Below, piece by piece: positions 36,545-47,614 of a stretch of 64,000 nt of DNA. Source of the stretch: Actinomycetota bacterium (lineage in GTDB: Bacteria; Actinomycetota; Actinomycetes; Actinomycetales; Microbacteriaceae); contig WLDG01000001.1 in the NCBI GenBank assembly GCA_009704945.1, forward strand, positions 62,001-126,000, given 5' to 3'. A program made the translations under genes and the position numbers. Below the pieces are notes generated by a model. That model ran no database searches, was not told where the DNA came from, and was given only the letters and a program-made list of their open reading frames with translations. Position 1 is the first letter of the stretch, and every line of letters begins with the position of its first letter.

Positions 36545-37097
36545 CAGCTTTTGCCACTTGCGCCATAGACAAGCGTCGGTCCATAGACGCCTTTTGTATC
36601 CATCGGAAGGCGTCCGGTTCCGAGAGCTTCATTTTCGTCATGAGAAGGCCCTTCGCTCGGTCCATGACTTTTCGTGTTTCAAGCCGATCCGATAAATCCG
36701 ATATCTCTGCCTCTAGAGCGGTTATCTCCTCGCTCCTGGCAATTGCAATTTGAATAGCAGGTAGCAAGTCTGCTGGTTTGAAGGGCTTAGTGATGTAAGC
36801 CATGGCTCCAGCTTCAGTTGCACGATTGATAAGTTCGGCCTGTGAGAATGCCGTTAGAAGAACAACTGGAATCCTAAGATCTGAGATTTTCTCTGCGGCT
36901 GAAATGCCATCCATTTTGGGCATCTTTATGTCCATAACCACAACGTCTGGTGAAAGACGTGAAGCCATTTCAACAGCTTCTTCACCATCGCTAGCTTCCC
37001 CAAGAACCTCATAGCCAGCTTCTGAAAGAGTTGCAACAACGTCCATGCGAATAAGGGATTCGTCTTCAGCTACCAACACCTTTAGTGGTTCTGTCAT
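36495..37097 (-). CDS. pdtaR: ANTAR-domain response regulator (PdtaR-like)
   Basis: A 200-residue regulator with a receiver domain (Asp12 pocket, phosphorylation site Asp56 in VVVMDIKMPKMDG, Thr82, Lys104) and a C-terminal ANTAR RNA-binding domain (about 132-192) with RKVMDRAKGLLMTKMKLSEPDAFRWIQKASM. ANTAR proteins bind paired stem-loops in mRNA leaders and prevent termination. It closely resembles M. tuberculosis PdtaR. The partner histidine kinase (PdtaS type) is not beside it. Start ATG 37097 leaves 46 bases to the divergent tRNA. Confidence 0.9.
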   Translation of the reverse strand: MTEPLKVLVAEDESLIRMDVVATLSEAGYEVLGEASDGEEAVEMASRLSPDVVVMDIKMPKMDGISAAEKISDLRIPVVLLTAFSQAELINRATEAGAMAYITKPFKPADLLPAIQIAIARSEEITALEAEISDLSDRLETRKVMDRAKGLLMTKMKLSEPDAFRWIQKASMDRRLSMAQVAKAVIDQLGPKVASDEENS

Positions 37098-37126
37098 ATT
37101 GATACTTTAGCCAAATACTCATCCAC

Positions 37127-37132
37127 TACAAT
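37127..37132 (+). promoter_or_regulatory. Likely -10 element of the tRNA-Leu promoter
   Basis: TACAAT, ending 11 bases before the mature tRNA 5' end. A TTGATA lies at 37099-37104, but the spacing of 22 is too long for an ordinary -35, so only the -10 is proposed. Confidence 0.4.
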
Positions 37133-37143
37133 TGCCAAGACCG

Positions 37144-37226
37144 GCCGGAATGGCGGAACGGCAGACGCGGCGCACTCAAAATGCGTTGTCCGAAAGGGCG
37201 TGTGGGTTCAAATCCCACTTCCGGCA
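37144..37226 (+). tRNA. tRNA-Leu (anticodon CAA)
   Basis: An 83-nt class II tRNA. Acceptor arms GCCGGAA (37144-37150) and TTCCGGC (37219-37225) pair fully, with A37226 as discriminator base. The anticodon stem-loop reads GCGCA-CTCAAAA-TGCGT, giving anticodon CAA for UUG codons. A long variable arm GTCC-GAAA-GGGC, typical for Leu, and a T arm GTGGG-TTCAAAT-CCCAC follow. The 3' CCA is not encoded (CAG follows). It ends three bases before the stop codon of convergent pyk. Confidence 0.95.
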
Positions 37227-37229
37227 CAG

Positions 37230-38672
37230 TTAGTTGGCGTATCCAGGCGCCGCGATATGAACGGCGTCTCCAACCCTGTGTACCCGAAGGGAATTGGTAG
37301 AACCGGGAATCCCTGGCGGTGAGCCGGCTACGACAATTACCTCATCCCCCAGCTTGCACTTTCCAGACTCCATAACAATCTCATCTACCTGCTTGATCAT
37401 TTGATCAGTGTGTTTCACATGCTCCGCTAAGAAGGTAGTTGCGCCCCATACCACCGAAAGTTTTCTTCTTACATCCTCATTTGGTGTGAATGCCAGAACT
37501 GGAATTCGCGAGCGAAGCCTGCTGACCCTTCGCAAGGTGTCTCCGCTTTCGGTAAATACACATACGAACTTACTTCCAAGAAGGTCTGCAATGTCGAGAG
37601 CAGCCTTTACAACCGCTCCAGAATGTGTATGAGGCTTAGTCCCCAATTCAGGAATTCTCTCAAGTCCGTTCTCTTCAGTTGACTCGATGATGCGAGCCAT
37701 CGTCGCAACGGTTTCAACTGGATACTTACCTACAGAAGTTTCACCAGACAGCATTAGTGCATCTGCTCCATCTAGCACGGCATTAGCAACATCCGATGCT
37801 TCAGCCCGAGTCGGTCTGCTGTTTTCAATCATGCTTTCTAGCATCTGGGTTGCGACAATGACAGGTTTTGCCCATCTGCGAGCAATTTCTACTGCTCTTT
37901 TTTGCACCAACGGTACTTGCTCCAGTGGCAACTCAACACCCAAATCTCCACGAGCTACCATGATTCCATCGAAGGCATCAACAATTTCTTCCAGGGCTTC
38001 AACTGCCTGTGGCTTTTCAATTTTTGCAATGACTGGGACGAAAATCTTCTCTTCTTGCATGATTGCATGAGCTCGTGCAATGTCTTTGGCTGATCTGACA
38101 AAGCTAAGAGCAATCATGTCAGCGCCAATCTTTAGAGCCCAACGAAGGTCATCTTCGTCTTTTTCGCTCATGGCTGGGACGTTGACAGCCACTCCAGGCA
38201 AGTTGATTCCCTTGTTATTGGAGATTGGGCCACCAATTTCAACCTCACAGATAACCTTGTCAGACTCAACTCTTGTTGCTCGAAGGGCGATACGTCCATC
38301 GTCTATCAGTAGAGGGTCGCCGACCCTAACATCCTGAGGTAGCCCCTTGTACGTCGTGCCGCAAATGCTTGAGTCACCAGCAACATCTTGTGTCGTGATT
38401 GTGAATTCCTGCCCAACTTCAAGGTTTTCTTTACCATTTGCAAATTTCATGAGGCGAATTTTTGGGCCTTGAAGGTCTACCAAAATTCCGACCGGCTTGT
38501 TCAGCTCGATACTGGCTTTTCGGATGTTTGCATATGAGACCTCATGTACCGAATAGTCTCCGTGCGAGAGATTCAAACGCGCTACATCTACTCCAGCTGC
38601 AATTACCGCTTTAGTTTTCTCGTAATCCTGAACAGCTGGTCCAAAGGTGGCAACAATCTTGGCGCGTCTCAT
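37230..38672 (-). CDS. pyk: Pyruvate kinase
   Basis: A 480-residue pyruvate kinase making pyruvate and ATP from phosphoenolpyruvate. Seen: RRAKIVATFGPAVQDY with a conserved start, VARLNLSHGDYSVH, LVDLQGPKIRLMKF, the B domain between about 70 and 165, the active-site stretch VPVIAKIEKPQAVEAL and GIMVARGDLGVELPLEQVP, and VATQMLESMIENSRPTRAE. The C-terminal domain is complete. It follows gltD by 16 nt and is the last gene of the 24-gene minus-strand run. Confidence 0.97.
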   Translation of the reverse strand: MRRAKIVATFGPAVQDYEKTKAVIAAGVDVARLNLSHGDYSVHEVSYANIRKASIELNKPVGILVDLQGPKIRLMKFANGKENLEVGQEFTITTQDVAGDSSICGTTYKGLPQDVRVGDPLLIDDGRIALRATRVESDKVICEVEIGGPISNNKGINLPGVAVNVPAMSEKDEDDLRWALKIGADMIALSFVRSAKDIARAHAIMQEEKIFVPVIAKIEKPQAVEALEEIVDAFDGIMVARGDLGVELPLEQVPLVQKRAVEIARRWAKPVIVATQMLESMIENSRPTRAEASDVANAVLDGADALMLSGETSVGKYPVETVATMARIIESTEENGLERIPELGTKPHTHSGAVVKAALDIADLLGSKFVCVFTESGDTLRRVSRLRSRIPVLAFTPNEDVRRKLSVVWGATTFLAEHVKHTDQMIKQVDEIVMESGKCKLGDEVIVVAGSPPGIPGSTNSLRVHRVGDAVHIAAPGYAN

Positions 38673-38688
38673 TTACTTCCTTGTCTCA

Positions 38689-40143
38689 CTATGTATAAAC
38701 AGAGATTGGCTGATCTGTCGGCTTTACAGGGAATGGAAGCTCCGTCACACCCTCGAGGAACTCATCTACCGCTGAAGCTGCAGCTCGACCTTCTGCTATC
38801 GCCCAGACTACTAGGCTGGCTCCTCTTCCCGCGTCTCCGGCAACAAAGACGCCGTTACCGGCATAGTATTTTCCATCGCGAACAAGAACGCCGCGCTCTG
38901 ATGATAGGCCGAGTTGGCTGGTTACCGTCTCGTATTCATTTCCTTGATATCCAAGAGCAAGTAGCACCAAGTCAGCTTTGAGAATCCTCTCGGTTCCGGC
39001 TTTTGGAGTTCTCTTACCATCGACGAATTCAGTATCTGCAACCTTGACCCCTGTAAGTCGGCCATCACTGCCAACAAACTCAACTGTTGAATGAAGATAC
39101 TTACGCTCACCAAATTCTTCGTGAGCTGATTGCACTTCGAACAGATTTGGGACGGTCGGCCACGGCATGTCACTGGTCCTATCCTCTGGAGGCTTTTGCC
39201 CGATTGCTATGGTCGTCACACTCAATGCTCCTTGACGCGTCGCCGTACCAAGACAATCAGCACCGGTATCACCACCGCCGAGAATGACAACATGCAGACC
39301 CTCTGCTGAAATTTGACCAGGAATCGAATCCCCGGCAACCGCCCTGTTTGCTTGAGTGAGGAAATCCATCGCGAAGTGAATCCCCGTAAGCTCTCGTCCC
39401 TGAACAGCGATGTCTCTCGGCACAAGTGCCCCAGTGGCGATAAGCACAGCATCATATCGTTTGCGCAAATCGTCCCAGCTTACGTCTGAGCCAACGTTTA
39501 CCCCTGTGCGGAATCGAGTTCCCTCCGCCTCCATCTGGTGGATTCGCCTATCTATGTGATGCTTCTCCATTTTGAAATCTGGAATGCCATAGCGAAGTAG
39601 CCCACCGACGCGATCGTCTCGCTCGTAGACAGCAACAGTGTGCCCAGCTCTTGTCAGTTGCTGTGCAGCGGCTAGCCCAGCTGGACCGCTGCCGATGACT
39701 GCTACAGTCTTGCCGGTTAGTCGATCAGGGACCTGTGGAAGAACGAAACCATTATCAAAAGCATCATCAATGATGCTGACTTCTATTTCTTTGATGGTCA
39801 CGGCAGGCTGATTGATGCCCAAAACACAAGCATCCTCGCATGGTGCCGGGCAAATCCGACCCGTGAATTCGGGGAAATTGTTAGTGGCATGTAATCGCTC
39901 GATGGCGTCTTTGCCTCTACTTCTATGCGTCAAGTCGTTCCATTCAGGAATCAAGTTTCCGAGCGGACAGCCCTGGTGGCAAAACGGGATACCACAATCC
40001 ATGCATCGACCAGCTTGTCGCTTAACTACCTCTGAGTTTCGCTCGGCATAAACTTCCTTCCAGTCCTTGATTCTCACCGGCACTGGTCGCCTTGGCGCGG
40101 TTTCACGGTCGGTTACTTTTATAAATCCTCTGGGATCAGCCAT
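38689..40143 (-). CDS. gltD: Glutamate synthase [NADPH] small subunit
   Basis: A 484-residue FAD protein that passes electrons from NADPH to the large subunit. The N-terminal Cys-rich part [20 protein letters not shown] (about 44-63) and [10 protein letters not shown] bind two [4Fe-4S] clusters. FAD is bound by [17 protein letters not shown] and NADPH by [36 protein letters not shown] is the second FAD motif. The ATG overlaps the gltB stop by 8 nt, as expected for two subunits made in equal amounts. Confidence 0.97.
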   Translation of the reverse strand: MADPRGFIKVTDRETAPRRPVPVRIKDWKEVYAERNSEVVKRQAGRCMDCGIPFCHQGCPLGNLIPEWNDLTHRSRGKDAIERLHATNNFPEFTGRICPAPCEDACVLGINQPAVTIKEIEVSIIDDAFDNGFVLPQVPDRLTGKTVAVIGSGPAGLAAAQQLTRAGHTVAVYERDDRVGGLLRYGIPDFKMEKHHIDRRIHQMEAEGTRFRTGVNVGSDVSWDDLRKRYDAVLIATGALVPRDIAVQGRELTGIHFAMDFLTQANRAVAGDSIPGQISAEGLHVVILGGGDTGADCLGTATRQGALSVTTIAIGQKPPEDRTSDMPWPTVPNLFEVQSAHEEFGERKYLHSTVEFVGSDGRLTGVKVADTEFVDGKRTPKAGTERILKADLVLLALGYQGNEYETVTSQLGLSSERGVLVRDGKYYAGNGVFVAGDAGRGASLVVWAIAEGRAAASAVDEFLEGVTELPFPVKPTDQPISVYT

Positions 40144-43100
40144 TGATTACCTCCAGGATTTGAGTCCAAACCTCATCCCCATCGGGTTCATGACCAAGTT
40201 CCGCTGCCTTATTCTGAATGTCAAGCACACGAGCGTAATCTCTTGGAAGGATGCGTGTGAAGTTTGCCAATTCCACTTCGAAATTGTCGAGTATAAATCC
40301 AGCCACTTGAGACCCAGTTTCCTCAAAGTGCCGAAGCAGCAATGTTCTCAATTCGAAAGAGTCCTCATCGGTGACTTTTTCGAGACTTACTTCACCGGCT
40401 TGTAGTGCTTCCCTATTTACCCGTGACTCGACAAGCTTGTAAACGTAGGCTATTCCTCCGCTCATGCCTGCTGCAAGATTGATACCGGTTCTTCCCAGAA
40501 TGACCGCCCGTCCGCCGGTCATGTACTCGAGCCCATGGTCTCCTACGCCTTCTACCACAGCGGTAGCTCCAGAGTTGCGAACCAGGAAACGCTCGCCAGC
40601 AATACCGTTTAGGAAAATCTCTCCGCTGGTTGCTCCATATCCAACGACGTTTCCGGCTATTACGTTTTCACTAGCCACGAACCCGCTTCCTTGAGGGGGC
40701 TTTATAACCACCATGCCTCCTGAGAGTCCTTTTGCAACATAGTCGTTGCTGTCCCCTTCCACAGAAATCTTTATGCCTCTAGGAACAAAGGCACCCAATG
40801 ATTGACCAGCGCTACCGCGAAGACGAAGCTCTAAGGTCCCTGGATCAAGTCCGAGTTCGCCCCATTTTTTGGTCAACTCGTTACCTAACATGGTGCCAAT
40901 AGCCTGATTTGTGTTGTTTATTTCACGATCAATTACAACTGGCTTCCCATCAACTAATGCCGCCTGAGCGACCGGCAATAGCGAGAAATCGAAGTGATCG
41001 CTAATTTGATGATCCTGACTTGTCGTGCAACGAAGTGCCGACGAAACTGAAATGTCCTTGGCGGCAAAAATTGGACTTAAATCCATTCCATCAGCCTTCC
41101 AATGGCTGATAGCGCGATTAGTGTCCAAAAGCTCAGCGTGTCCGATGGCCTCAGAGAGAGACTTGAAACCAAGCTGCGACAAATACTCACGCACCTCCTG
41201 GGCCAAAAATTCAAAGAAGTTGACTACATGTTCAGCTTGTCCGGTGAATCTCTTTCTAAGCTCTGGATTCTGAGTCGCTACTCCAACTGGGCAGGTATCA
41301 AGATGGCAAACGCGCATCAGAATGCACCCCGCAACCACTAACGGAGCGGTCGCAAAACCATATTCTTCTGCCCCAAGTAGAGCCGCGATCACAACATCTC
41401 TTCCGGTCTTCATCTGTCCATCGACTTGAACTGTGATTCGGTCGCGCAGACCGTTTAGTAGAAGTGTCTGTTGGACCTCAGCAAGACCAAGCTCCCACGG
41501 AGTTCCAGCATGCTTTAGAGAATTAAGTGGAGATGCACCTGTACCACCGTCGTGACCCGAGATCAGAACCACGTCTGCCTTGGCCTTGGCTACGCCAGCG
41601 GCTACCGTTCCAACACCAAACTGACTCACAAGCTTCACGTTTATGCGTGCCTGTCTGTTAGCTCGTTTCAGATCAAAGATCAATTGCTTCAAATCTTCGA
41701 TCGAGTAGATGTCGTGATGAGGTGGCGGTGAGATAAGCCCAACTCCAGGGGTAGAGTGTCGCAGTTCAGCAATCCAGGGATAGACCTTATTAGGAGGTAA
41801 CTGACCACCTTCCCCTGGCTTGGCTCCCTGGGCCATTTTGATTTGAATGTCATCTGCGTGGGTGAGATACATCGATGTAACACCAAATCGTCCTGATGCA
41901 ACCTGCTTTACGGCTGAGCGACGCTCGGGGTCCAAGAGACGCTGGACTGATTCCCCTCCCTCTCCTGTATTGCTCTTTGCACCCAAACGATTCATCGCAA
42001 TCGCTAAGACTTCGTGAGCTTCAGGCGATATGGCGCCCAATGACATTGCACCGGTCGAGAATCGCTTAACAATTTCCGAGACTGGCTCAACCTCATCTAT
42101 CGAAATCGGTTCTCTTGAACCAATTTTCAGTTCAAAAAGGCCTCTGATTGTCATTAGGCGTTCTGACTGATCGTCTATTGCTTTGGTGTACTGCTTGAAG
42201 ATGTCGTAACGCTTAGCTTTGGTTGAATGTTGTAGCTTGAACACCGTCTCAGGGTTGAATAGATGAGGAGGCCCCTCACGACGCCACTTCATTTCCCCGC
42301 CGACTTCTAAGGGCAGATGTGCTTTGGTAGCGCCTTCCAGTGGGTAAGCCGCCCTATGCCGCTGTTCTATCTCCTGCGCAATAATCTCAATACCAACTCC
42401 GCCTAGTTTTGAAGTTGTTCCCGTGAAGTACCTATCTACAAATGGCTGCGCCAAACCAATCGCTTCAAAAGTCTGTGCGCCGGCGTAGGAAGCAACAGTT
42501 GAGATCCCCATCTTGCTCATGATTTTTAGAACACCTTTACCCAGCGCTTTGATCATGTTCTTACTGGAACGTTCAATAGAGATTCCGTTGATAACTCCGC
42601 GTACAACCAGGTCCTCTGCAGTCTCGAGAGCTAAATAAGGGTTTATGGCCGAAGCTCCATAGCCAACAAGGGTTGCCATGTGGTGTACATCGCGAGCATC
42701 ACCACACTCGACGACCAATCCAACCATCATTCGATCGCCCTTACGGATCAAATGGTGATGGATTGCGGAGAGGCTTAGAAGTGAAGGGATAGGAGCTAGT
42801 TCACGGTTTGAATCCCTGTCAGAAAGAACTACGAAAGTAGCACCACTGAGAATTGCCCTATCGACTTCCTCACACATTTGCTCAATACGTTGCTCAAGGG
42901 CCTGAGCCCCCTCGTCAACTCTGTAAAGACAAGAGAGAACTACCGATCGACCAATGTTGTTTGCTTTATCGATGTGCTTGATTCGAGCTAGTTCATCATT
43001 GCTAAGAATCGGATAGTCCAGAATCATCTGTTTTGCGTGCTCTGGCGTCGCTGACAATAGGTTTCTGACAGGACCAATGGCAGCTGTCATTGAAGTGACA

Positions 43101-44680
43101 ACTTCCTCCCTAATGGCATCAAGAGGCGGGTTCGTAACCTGAGCGAACTGCTGCACGAAATAGTCGAACAATAACCTTGGACGATCAGAAATAGCGGCAA
43201 TAGGAGTGTCGGTTCCCATCGCACCGATTGGCTCTTGGCCGCCACGGGCCATGGGTGTAATGAATTCCTTGATGTCTTCTTCTGTGTAGCCAAATACTCG
43301 TTGGCGACGATTTACAGATGTCGATGAATACCTGACGTGTTCGCGCTCCGGTAAATCTTTCAAGTTGATCATGGACTGCTCAAGCCACTCACCCCATGGC
43401 TCTAAGGAGGCTACTTCGGCCTTGATTTGCTCGTCTTCGATGATTACACCGGCCTTGGTGTCGATTAGGAACATCTTGCCCGGCTGCAGCCTTCCCTTAC
43501 GGACAATTCTGTCCGACGGAATTGAAGCAACGCCGATCTCAGACGCAAGGATGATCAGTCCATCTTCTGAAACAATGAATCTGCCGGGTCTTAGCCCATT
43601 TCTATCCAATGTTGCACCAACAAGGTCACCATCAGTGAAGATAACTGCGGCAGGGCCATCCCATGGCTCCATCAGCATCGAGTGATATTCAAAGAAAGAT
43701 CTGACCTGTGGACTGAGATCAGTTTGCTTCTCCCATGCACCAGGAATCATCATCATCATTGCGTGTGGCAAGGATCTACCACCAAGCACAAGCAGCTCTA
43801 AGACCTCGTCAAAAGTTGCACTGTCTGATGCGCCAGGAGTGACAATGGGCTTGACTTGCTCGAGATCTCCAAGCAAATCGCTCTTGAGCTGAGATTCTCT
43901 AGCTGCCATCCAGTTTGCATTGCCTTTTACTGTGTTTATTTCGCCATTGTGGGCTATAAATCTGAAGGGATGTGCAAGCGGCCAGGACGGAAAAGTGTTT
44001 GTGGAGAATCTTGAGTGAACTAGAGCGAGCTTCGATTCAAACAATTCACTTGAAAGGTCAGGGTAGAACGGCTCCAACTGCAAAGTGGTGACCATACCTT
44101 TGTAAACCATTGTTCGCATGGAAAGCGAGGGATGGTAAATCCCTAGCGTCCTTTCGCTGCGCTTGCGCAGTCTGAAGAGCTGGCGCTCCAGCTCAAGACC
44201 CTGCGTGGAGCCTGCCACAAAAACTTGCTCGATGACGGGCATTGCGGCTCTAGCCATATCACCTAGAACTTCTGGGCGAGTCGGAACCGTCCTCCAACCC
44301 AGAACGCGCAGTCCTTCTTGTTCTGCAATTTCCTCGAAGGACTTCTTGTCAGCATCTTTTGTCTTTAGGTCAAGAAAAACGAGACCTGCTCCATAATGAC
44401 CGAGTTCGGGTAATTCAAATGAAACAACCGACCTTATAAAGCGATCCGGTAACTGAGTAAGGATTCCAGCACCATCACCAGTTCCGGCGTCTGATCCAAC
44501 TGCACCGCGGTGTTCAAGATTCCGAAGCGCATCCAGTGCGGTACTAACGATGTCATGACCAGCAAAACCTCGAAGAGTGGCTACCATTGCCAAACCGCAC
44601 GCATCACGCTCGGTATCTGGGTCGTAAAGTCCCTGTGCCTTTGGCGCTGACGAAAAGCGCTCAAATGGTGATGTGGTCAC
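40136..44680 (-). CDS. gltB: Glutamate synthase large subunit
   Basis: A 1514-residue GOGAT large subunit that makes two glutamates from glutamine and 2-oxoglutarate. The class II amidotransferase nucleophile is Cys28 ([13 protein letters not shown]), so 27 residues should be removed as a propeptide. Then come the central domain, the FMN-binding synthase domain with [34 protein letters not shown] and [19 protein letters not shown], and Cys residues [13 protein letters not shown] for the 3Fe-4S cluster, and the C-terminal beta-helix. It starts at GTG 44680 after GGAGAG. The 54 bases to lgt are the widest space in the run and may hold a promoter. Confidence 0.97.
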   Translation of the reverse strand: MTTSPFERFSSAPKAQGLYDPDTERDACGLAMVATLRGFAGHDIVSTALDALRNLEHRGAVGSDAGTGDGAGILTQLPDRFIRSVVSFELPELGHYGAGLVFLDLKTKDADKKSFEEIAEQEGLRVLGWRTVPTRPEVLGDMARAAMPVIEQVFVAGSTQGLELERQLFRLRKRSERTLGIYHPSLSMRTMVYKGMVTTLQLEPFYPDLSSELFESKLALVHSRFSTNTFPSWPLAHPFRFIAHNGEINTVKGNANWMAARESQLKSDLLGDLEQVKPIVTPGASDSATFDEVLELLVLGGRSLPHAMMMMIPGAWEKQTDLSPQVRSFFEYHSMLMEPWDGPAAVIFTDGDLVGATLDRNGLRPGRFIVSEDGLIILASEIGVASIPSDRIVRKGRLQPGKMFLIDTKAGVIIEDEQIKAEVASLEPWGEWLEQSMINLKDLPEREHVRYSSTSVNRRQRVFGYTEEDIKEFITPMARGGQEPIGAMGTDTPIAAISDRPRLLFDYFVQQFAQVTNPPLDAIREEVVTSMTAAIGPVRNLLSATPEHAKQMILDYPILSNDELARIKHIDKANNIGRSVVLSCLYRVDEGAQALEQRIEQMCEEVDRAILSGATFVVLSDRDSNRELAPIPSLLSLSAIHHHLIRKGDRMMVGLVVECGDARDVHHMATLVGYGASAINPYLALETAEDLVVRGVINGISIERSSKNMIKALGKGVLKIMSKMGISTVASYAGAQTFEAIGLAQPFVDRYFTGTTSKLGGVGIEIIAQEIEQRHRAAYPLEGATKAHLPLEVGGEMKWRREGPPHLFNPETVFKLQHSTKAKRYDIFKQYTKAIDDQSERLMTIRGLFELKIGSREPISIDEVEPVSEIVKRFSTGAMSLGAISPEAHEVLAIAMNRLGAKSNTGEGGESVQRLLDPERRSAVKQVASGRFGVTSMYLTHADDIQIKMAQGAKPGEGGQLPPNKVYPWIAELRHSTPGVGLISPPPHHDIYSIEDLKQLIFDLKRANRQARINVKLVSQFGVGTVAAGVAKAKADVVLISGHDGGTGASPLNSLKHAGTPWELGLAEVQQTLLLNGLRDRITVQVDGQMKTGRDVVIAALLGAEEYGFATAPLVVAGCILMRVCHLDTCPVGVATQNPELRKRFTGQAEHVVNFFEFLAQEVREYLSQLGFKSLSEAIGHAELLDTNRAISHWKADGMDLSPIFAAKDISVSSALRCTTSQDHQISDHFDFSLLPVAQAALVDGKPVVIDREINNTNQAIGTMLGNELTKKWGELGLDPGTLELRLRGSAGQSLGAFVPRGIKISVEGDSNDYVAKGLSGGMVVIKPPQGSGFVASENVIAGNVVGYGATSGEIFLNGIAGERFLVRNSGATAVVEGVGDHGLEYMTGGRAVILGRTGINLAAGMSGGIAYVYKLVESRVNREALQAGEVSLEKVTDEDSFELRTLLLRHFEETGSQVAGFILDNFEVELANFTRILPRDYARVLDIQNKAAELGHEPDGDEVWTQILEVING

Positions 44681-44734
44681 TTCTCTCCAATCGAACTCTC
44701 AGTTAATCTGGGACGTCGTTGGCCCGAAAAGTCT

Positions 44735-45628
44735 TTAGTTTGTTTTCTCCACATCGGAGTTAGCTGAAGATTTGATATCCGCAACAGGTTCTCTGTTTGG
44801 AAGCCAAATCGAGGGTTCTAAGCCAGGGTGGCGGCGCGATTGAACCAAGAAGAGGATTATGCCCAAGGTCAATCCGATCAGCGCTGACCAGATATTTAGT
44901 CTCAACCCAAGAATAATCTCACTTGGGTCAATTCTGATAGCTTCGACCCAGATTCTTCCAAGTGAATATATGCCTAGGTATAGGGCAAAAACCTTGCCCC
45001 ACTGCAGATTTAGCCTGCTGGCAAGGAGCAAAAGCAAAGCCGCACCTGCGAAGTTCCAGATCATTTCGTATAAAAATGTGGGGTGAAACAGTAATCCCTC
45101 TGGCAGCCCCACGGGGTAAGCGGGGTTGGTAATTGGGATTTGCAGACCCCATGGCAGTGTCGTTGGTAAGCCGAAAAGCTCTTGGTTAAAGTAATTACCC
45201 ATTCGACCAATGCCCTGAGCTATCAACAGGCCAGGTGCAATGGCATCGGCAACTGTCAAAAATCTCAGGCCTAACTGACGGGTTGCAATGTAGACACCTA
45301 CGGCACCAAAGGAAATTGCGCCATAAATAGCTAGGCCGCCTTCCCAAATTCGCAGAGTTGCTAGCAAATCCGCACCCTCATAGAAGTAATCATTTGGATG
45401 AGTGACTACGTGGAAAAAACGACCCCCGATTATTCCAAATGGAACCGCCCAGAGAGCGATGTCGAGCATGCTTCCCCTAACGGCACCTCGCTTTGAAAGC
45501 TTCCAATCGGCCAGCCAGGTTGCGACAGCTATTCCAGTGAGAATGAAGAGTGCATAAAAATGAATTCGGAACATCCCTAGGTCGATGTATGAGACCTCAG
45601 GGGATGGAATTCCAACGGTTTCTAGCAT
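44735..45628 (-). CDS. lgt: Prolipoprotein diacylglyceryl transferase
   Basis: A 297-residue membrane enzyme that attaches diacylglycerol to the lipobox Cys of prolipoproteins. About seven membrane helices and the signature GRMGNYFNQELFGLPT (near residues 145-160) with the conserved Arg and Asn are clear, as are HPTFLYEMIWN and GRIWVEAIRIDPSEI. The usual N-terminal HSYAL segment here reads HFYAL, keeping the His and Tyr. It is placed between trpA and gltB, as commonly seen in actinobacteria. Confidence 0.95.
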   Translation of the reverse strand: MLETVGIPSPEVSYIDLGMFRIHFYALFILTGIAVATWLADWKLSKRGAVRGSMLDIALWAVPFGIIGGRFFHVVTHPNDYFYEGADLLATLRIWEGGLAIYGAISFGAVGVYIATRQLGLRFLTVADAIAPGLLIAQGIGRMGNYFNQELFGLPTTLPWGLQIPITNPAYPVGLPEGLLFHPTFLYEMIWNFAGAALLLLLASRLNLQWGKVFALYLGIYSLGRIWVEAIRIDPSEIILGLRLNIWSALIGLTLGIILFLVQSRRHPGLEPSIWLPNREPVADIKSSANSDVEKTN

Positions 45629-45632
45629 TGCT

Positions 45633-46412
45633 TTAGTCTAGGCCACGAGCTAATTCATTCACCTTGGCTCGCAGGCCTTCTAGGCCACCTTGCTCATATG
45701 CCTTGATAAATGCTGTTCCCACGATTGCTCCATCTGCGTAGGAGTTAACCTCCCTCACCTGTTCAAGCGTAGACACTCCAACACCAACACAGGCGGGTCT
45801 ATTACTGAACATACGTATCCTGTCAACGACCGAGCGGGCTAGCGCGTCTAGCTGTGCCCTCTCCCCGGTTATCCCCATAGTTGAAACTGCGTAAACGAAA
45901 CCGCGAGAACTTTCAGCTGCTAGGTTTACGCGCTCCTCGCTGCTACTTGGAGCAGCGAGAAAGACTCTCTCCAGGCCAAGATTTTGACTGATCTCAATCC
46001 ATTCCGCAGCTTCATCGGGAATCAAATCGGGGGTGATTATCCCTTGTGCACCTGCTTCCTTTAGGTCCTGAGCGAACCGCTCCAAACCATAGGAAACAAT
46101 TGGGTTCCAATAACTCATGACTAGCATTGGCACTGTAGATTGCGAGCGAATTGATCTAACAATTTCGAACACGTTCTTGAGCTTGAAACCATTGCTCAGC
46201 GCTTGCTCGGTGGCTTTTTGAATTACAGGTCCATCCATGACAGGGTCGGAATACGGAATACCGATTTCGAGAACGCTGCAACCATCTTGGGCCATTGCAA
46301 TAAGTGCATTAGCCGAATCTTCAACCGTAGGGTACCCCGCCGGAAAATAACCTATGAGATTACCCAGTCCCTTGCTCTTGCGCTCTCGCAGCAAACTCTC
46401 AACCGAAATCAA
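45633..46412 (-). CDS. trpA: Tryptophan synthase alpha chain
   Basis: A 259-residue TIM-barrel subunit that cleaves indole-3-glycerol phosphate. Catalytic Glu lies in [21 protein letters not shown] (near 48) with Asp in the same motif; [15 protein letters not shown] and [14 protein letters not shown] follow. The start is TTG 46412, which overlaps the trpB stop (TTGA). It shares the pathway with trpB, trpC and trpE upstream in the same transcript. Confidence 0.96.
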   Translation of the reverse strand: MISVESLLRERKSKGLGNLIGYFPAGYPTVEDSANALIAMAQDGCSVLEIGIPYSDPVMDGPVIQKATEQALSNGFKLKNVFEIVRSIRSQSTVPMLVMSYWNPIVSYGLERFAQDLKEAGAQGIITPDLIPDEAAEWIEISQNLGLERVFLAAPSSSEERVNLAAESSRGFVYAVSTMGITGERAQLDALARSVVDRIRMFSNRPACVGVGVSTLEQVREVNSYADGAIVGTAFIKAYEQGGLEGLRAKVNELARGLD

Positions 46413-47605
46413 AGTAACCCAAAGTACCTTCCCGCAGTTTCCATGTCCTTGTCGCCCCTGCCGGAAAGATTGACTACAACGCTTGATCCTTTTGGAAGAA
46501 CTGAACTAAGGTGGCTAATTCCAGCGAGAGCATGCGCAGTCTCAATCGCGGGAATGATGCCCTCAGTCCTTGACAACAAACGCATCGCTTCCATGGCCTC
46601 GCTGTCTTTGATGCCCAGATAATTCGCGCGCCCTAAATCCTTAAGAAATGCATGTTCGGGCCCAACGCCTGGATAGTCCAATCCCGCTGAGATGCTGTGA
46701 CTTTCGAGAGTTTGACCATCTTCATCTTGCAAAACATATGTCTTGGCACCATGCAATACCCCCGGGGTGCCTTTTGACAAGGTCGCAGCATGCATCAATG
46801 TATCTATTCCATCGCCCGCGGCTTCGAAACCCCATAATTGCACTGTTGGGTCATCTATGAATCCGTGGAAGATCCCGATCGCGTTCGAACCCCCACCAAC
46901 ACAGGCGGCAACCGCTGCTGGGAGCGAACCAGTCAGTTCAAGCATTTGCGCTCTGGCTTCATTGCCGATGATCCCATGAAAATCGCGAACCATTGTTGGA
47001 AAGGGATGCGGGCCTGCTACGGTGCCAAGTAAGTAGTGGGTGGTATCAACATTCGCTACCCAGTCCCGCATAGCTTCATTGATAGCATCCTTCAAAGTTC
47101 TGGAACCCGTTGTCACCGGCACAACCTCCGCACCAAGTAACTTCATGCGTGCAACATTGAGCGCTTGTCGTTGGGTGTCAACTTCACCCATGTAGACCAC
47201 GCATTCCAGGCCGAAATATGCTGCAGCAGTTGCCGACGCAACGCCGTGTTGGCCGGCACCAGTCTCAGCGATAATTCGAGTCTTACCCATGATTTTTGTC
47301 AGGAGAGCCTGACCCATAACATTGTTGATTTTGTGGCTCCCAGTGTGATTCAGATCTTCTCTTTTCAAGAAGACGCGGAGATCACCAACCGCTGCGGCAA
47401 ATCTTGAGGCTTCCGTAATAATCGAAGGACGACCGGTGTACTGCTTATGAAGGTTTGCTAATTCAGATTGAAATTTCGGATCTTTTCTTGCTGCAAGATA
47501 AGTGGCTTCAAGCTCATCCAGGGCTCTTATTAGCGGCTCAGGAACAAATCGGCCACCATAGGCGCCAAAGTATGGCCCGATGCCCTCACTTAGCTTTTCA
47601 CTCAT
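46409..47605 (-). CDS. trpB: Tryptophan synthase beta chain
   Basis: A 398-residue PLP enzyme that joins indole and serine to form tryptophan. The PLP lysine is in [11 protein letters not shown] (near residue 95); [11 protein letters not shown] and the phosphate-binding [10 protein letters not shown] are also present. N-terminal [14 protein letters not shown] marks TrpB1 type, the partner of TrpA. It starts at ATG 47605, nine bases after trpC, and ends overlapping trpA. Confidence 0.97.
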   Translation of the reverse strand: MSEKLSEGIGPYFGAYGGRFVPEPLIRALDELEATYLAARKDPKFQSELANLHKQYTGRPSIITEASRFAAAVGDLRVFLKREDLNHTGSHKINNVMGQALLTKIMGKTRIIAETGAGQHGVASATAAAYFGLECVVYMGEVDTQRQALNVARMKLLGAEVVPVTTGSRTLKDAINEAMRDWVANVDTTHYLLGTVAGPHPFPTMVRDFHGIIGNEARAQMLELTGSLPAAVAACVGGGSNAIGIFHGFIDDPTVQLWGFEAAGDGIDTLMHAATLSKGTPGVLHGAKTYVLQDEDGQTLESHSISAGLDYPGVGPEHAFLKDLGRANYLGIKDSEAMEAMRLLSRTEGIIPAIETAHALAGISHLSSVLPKGSSVVVNLSGRGDKDMETAGRYFGLL

Positions 47606-47614
47606 TGGTAAATA

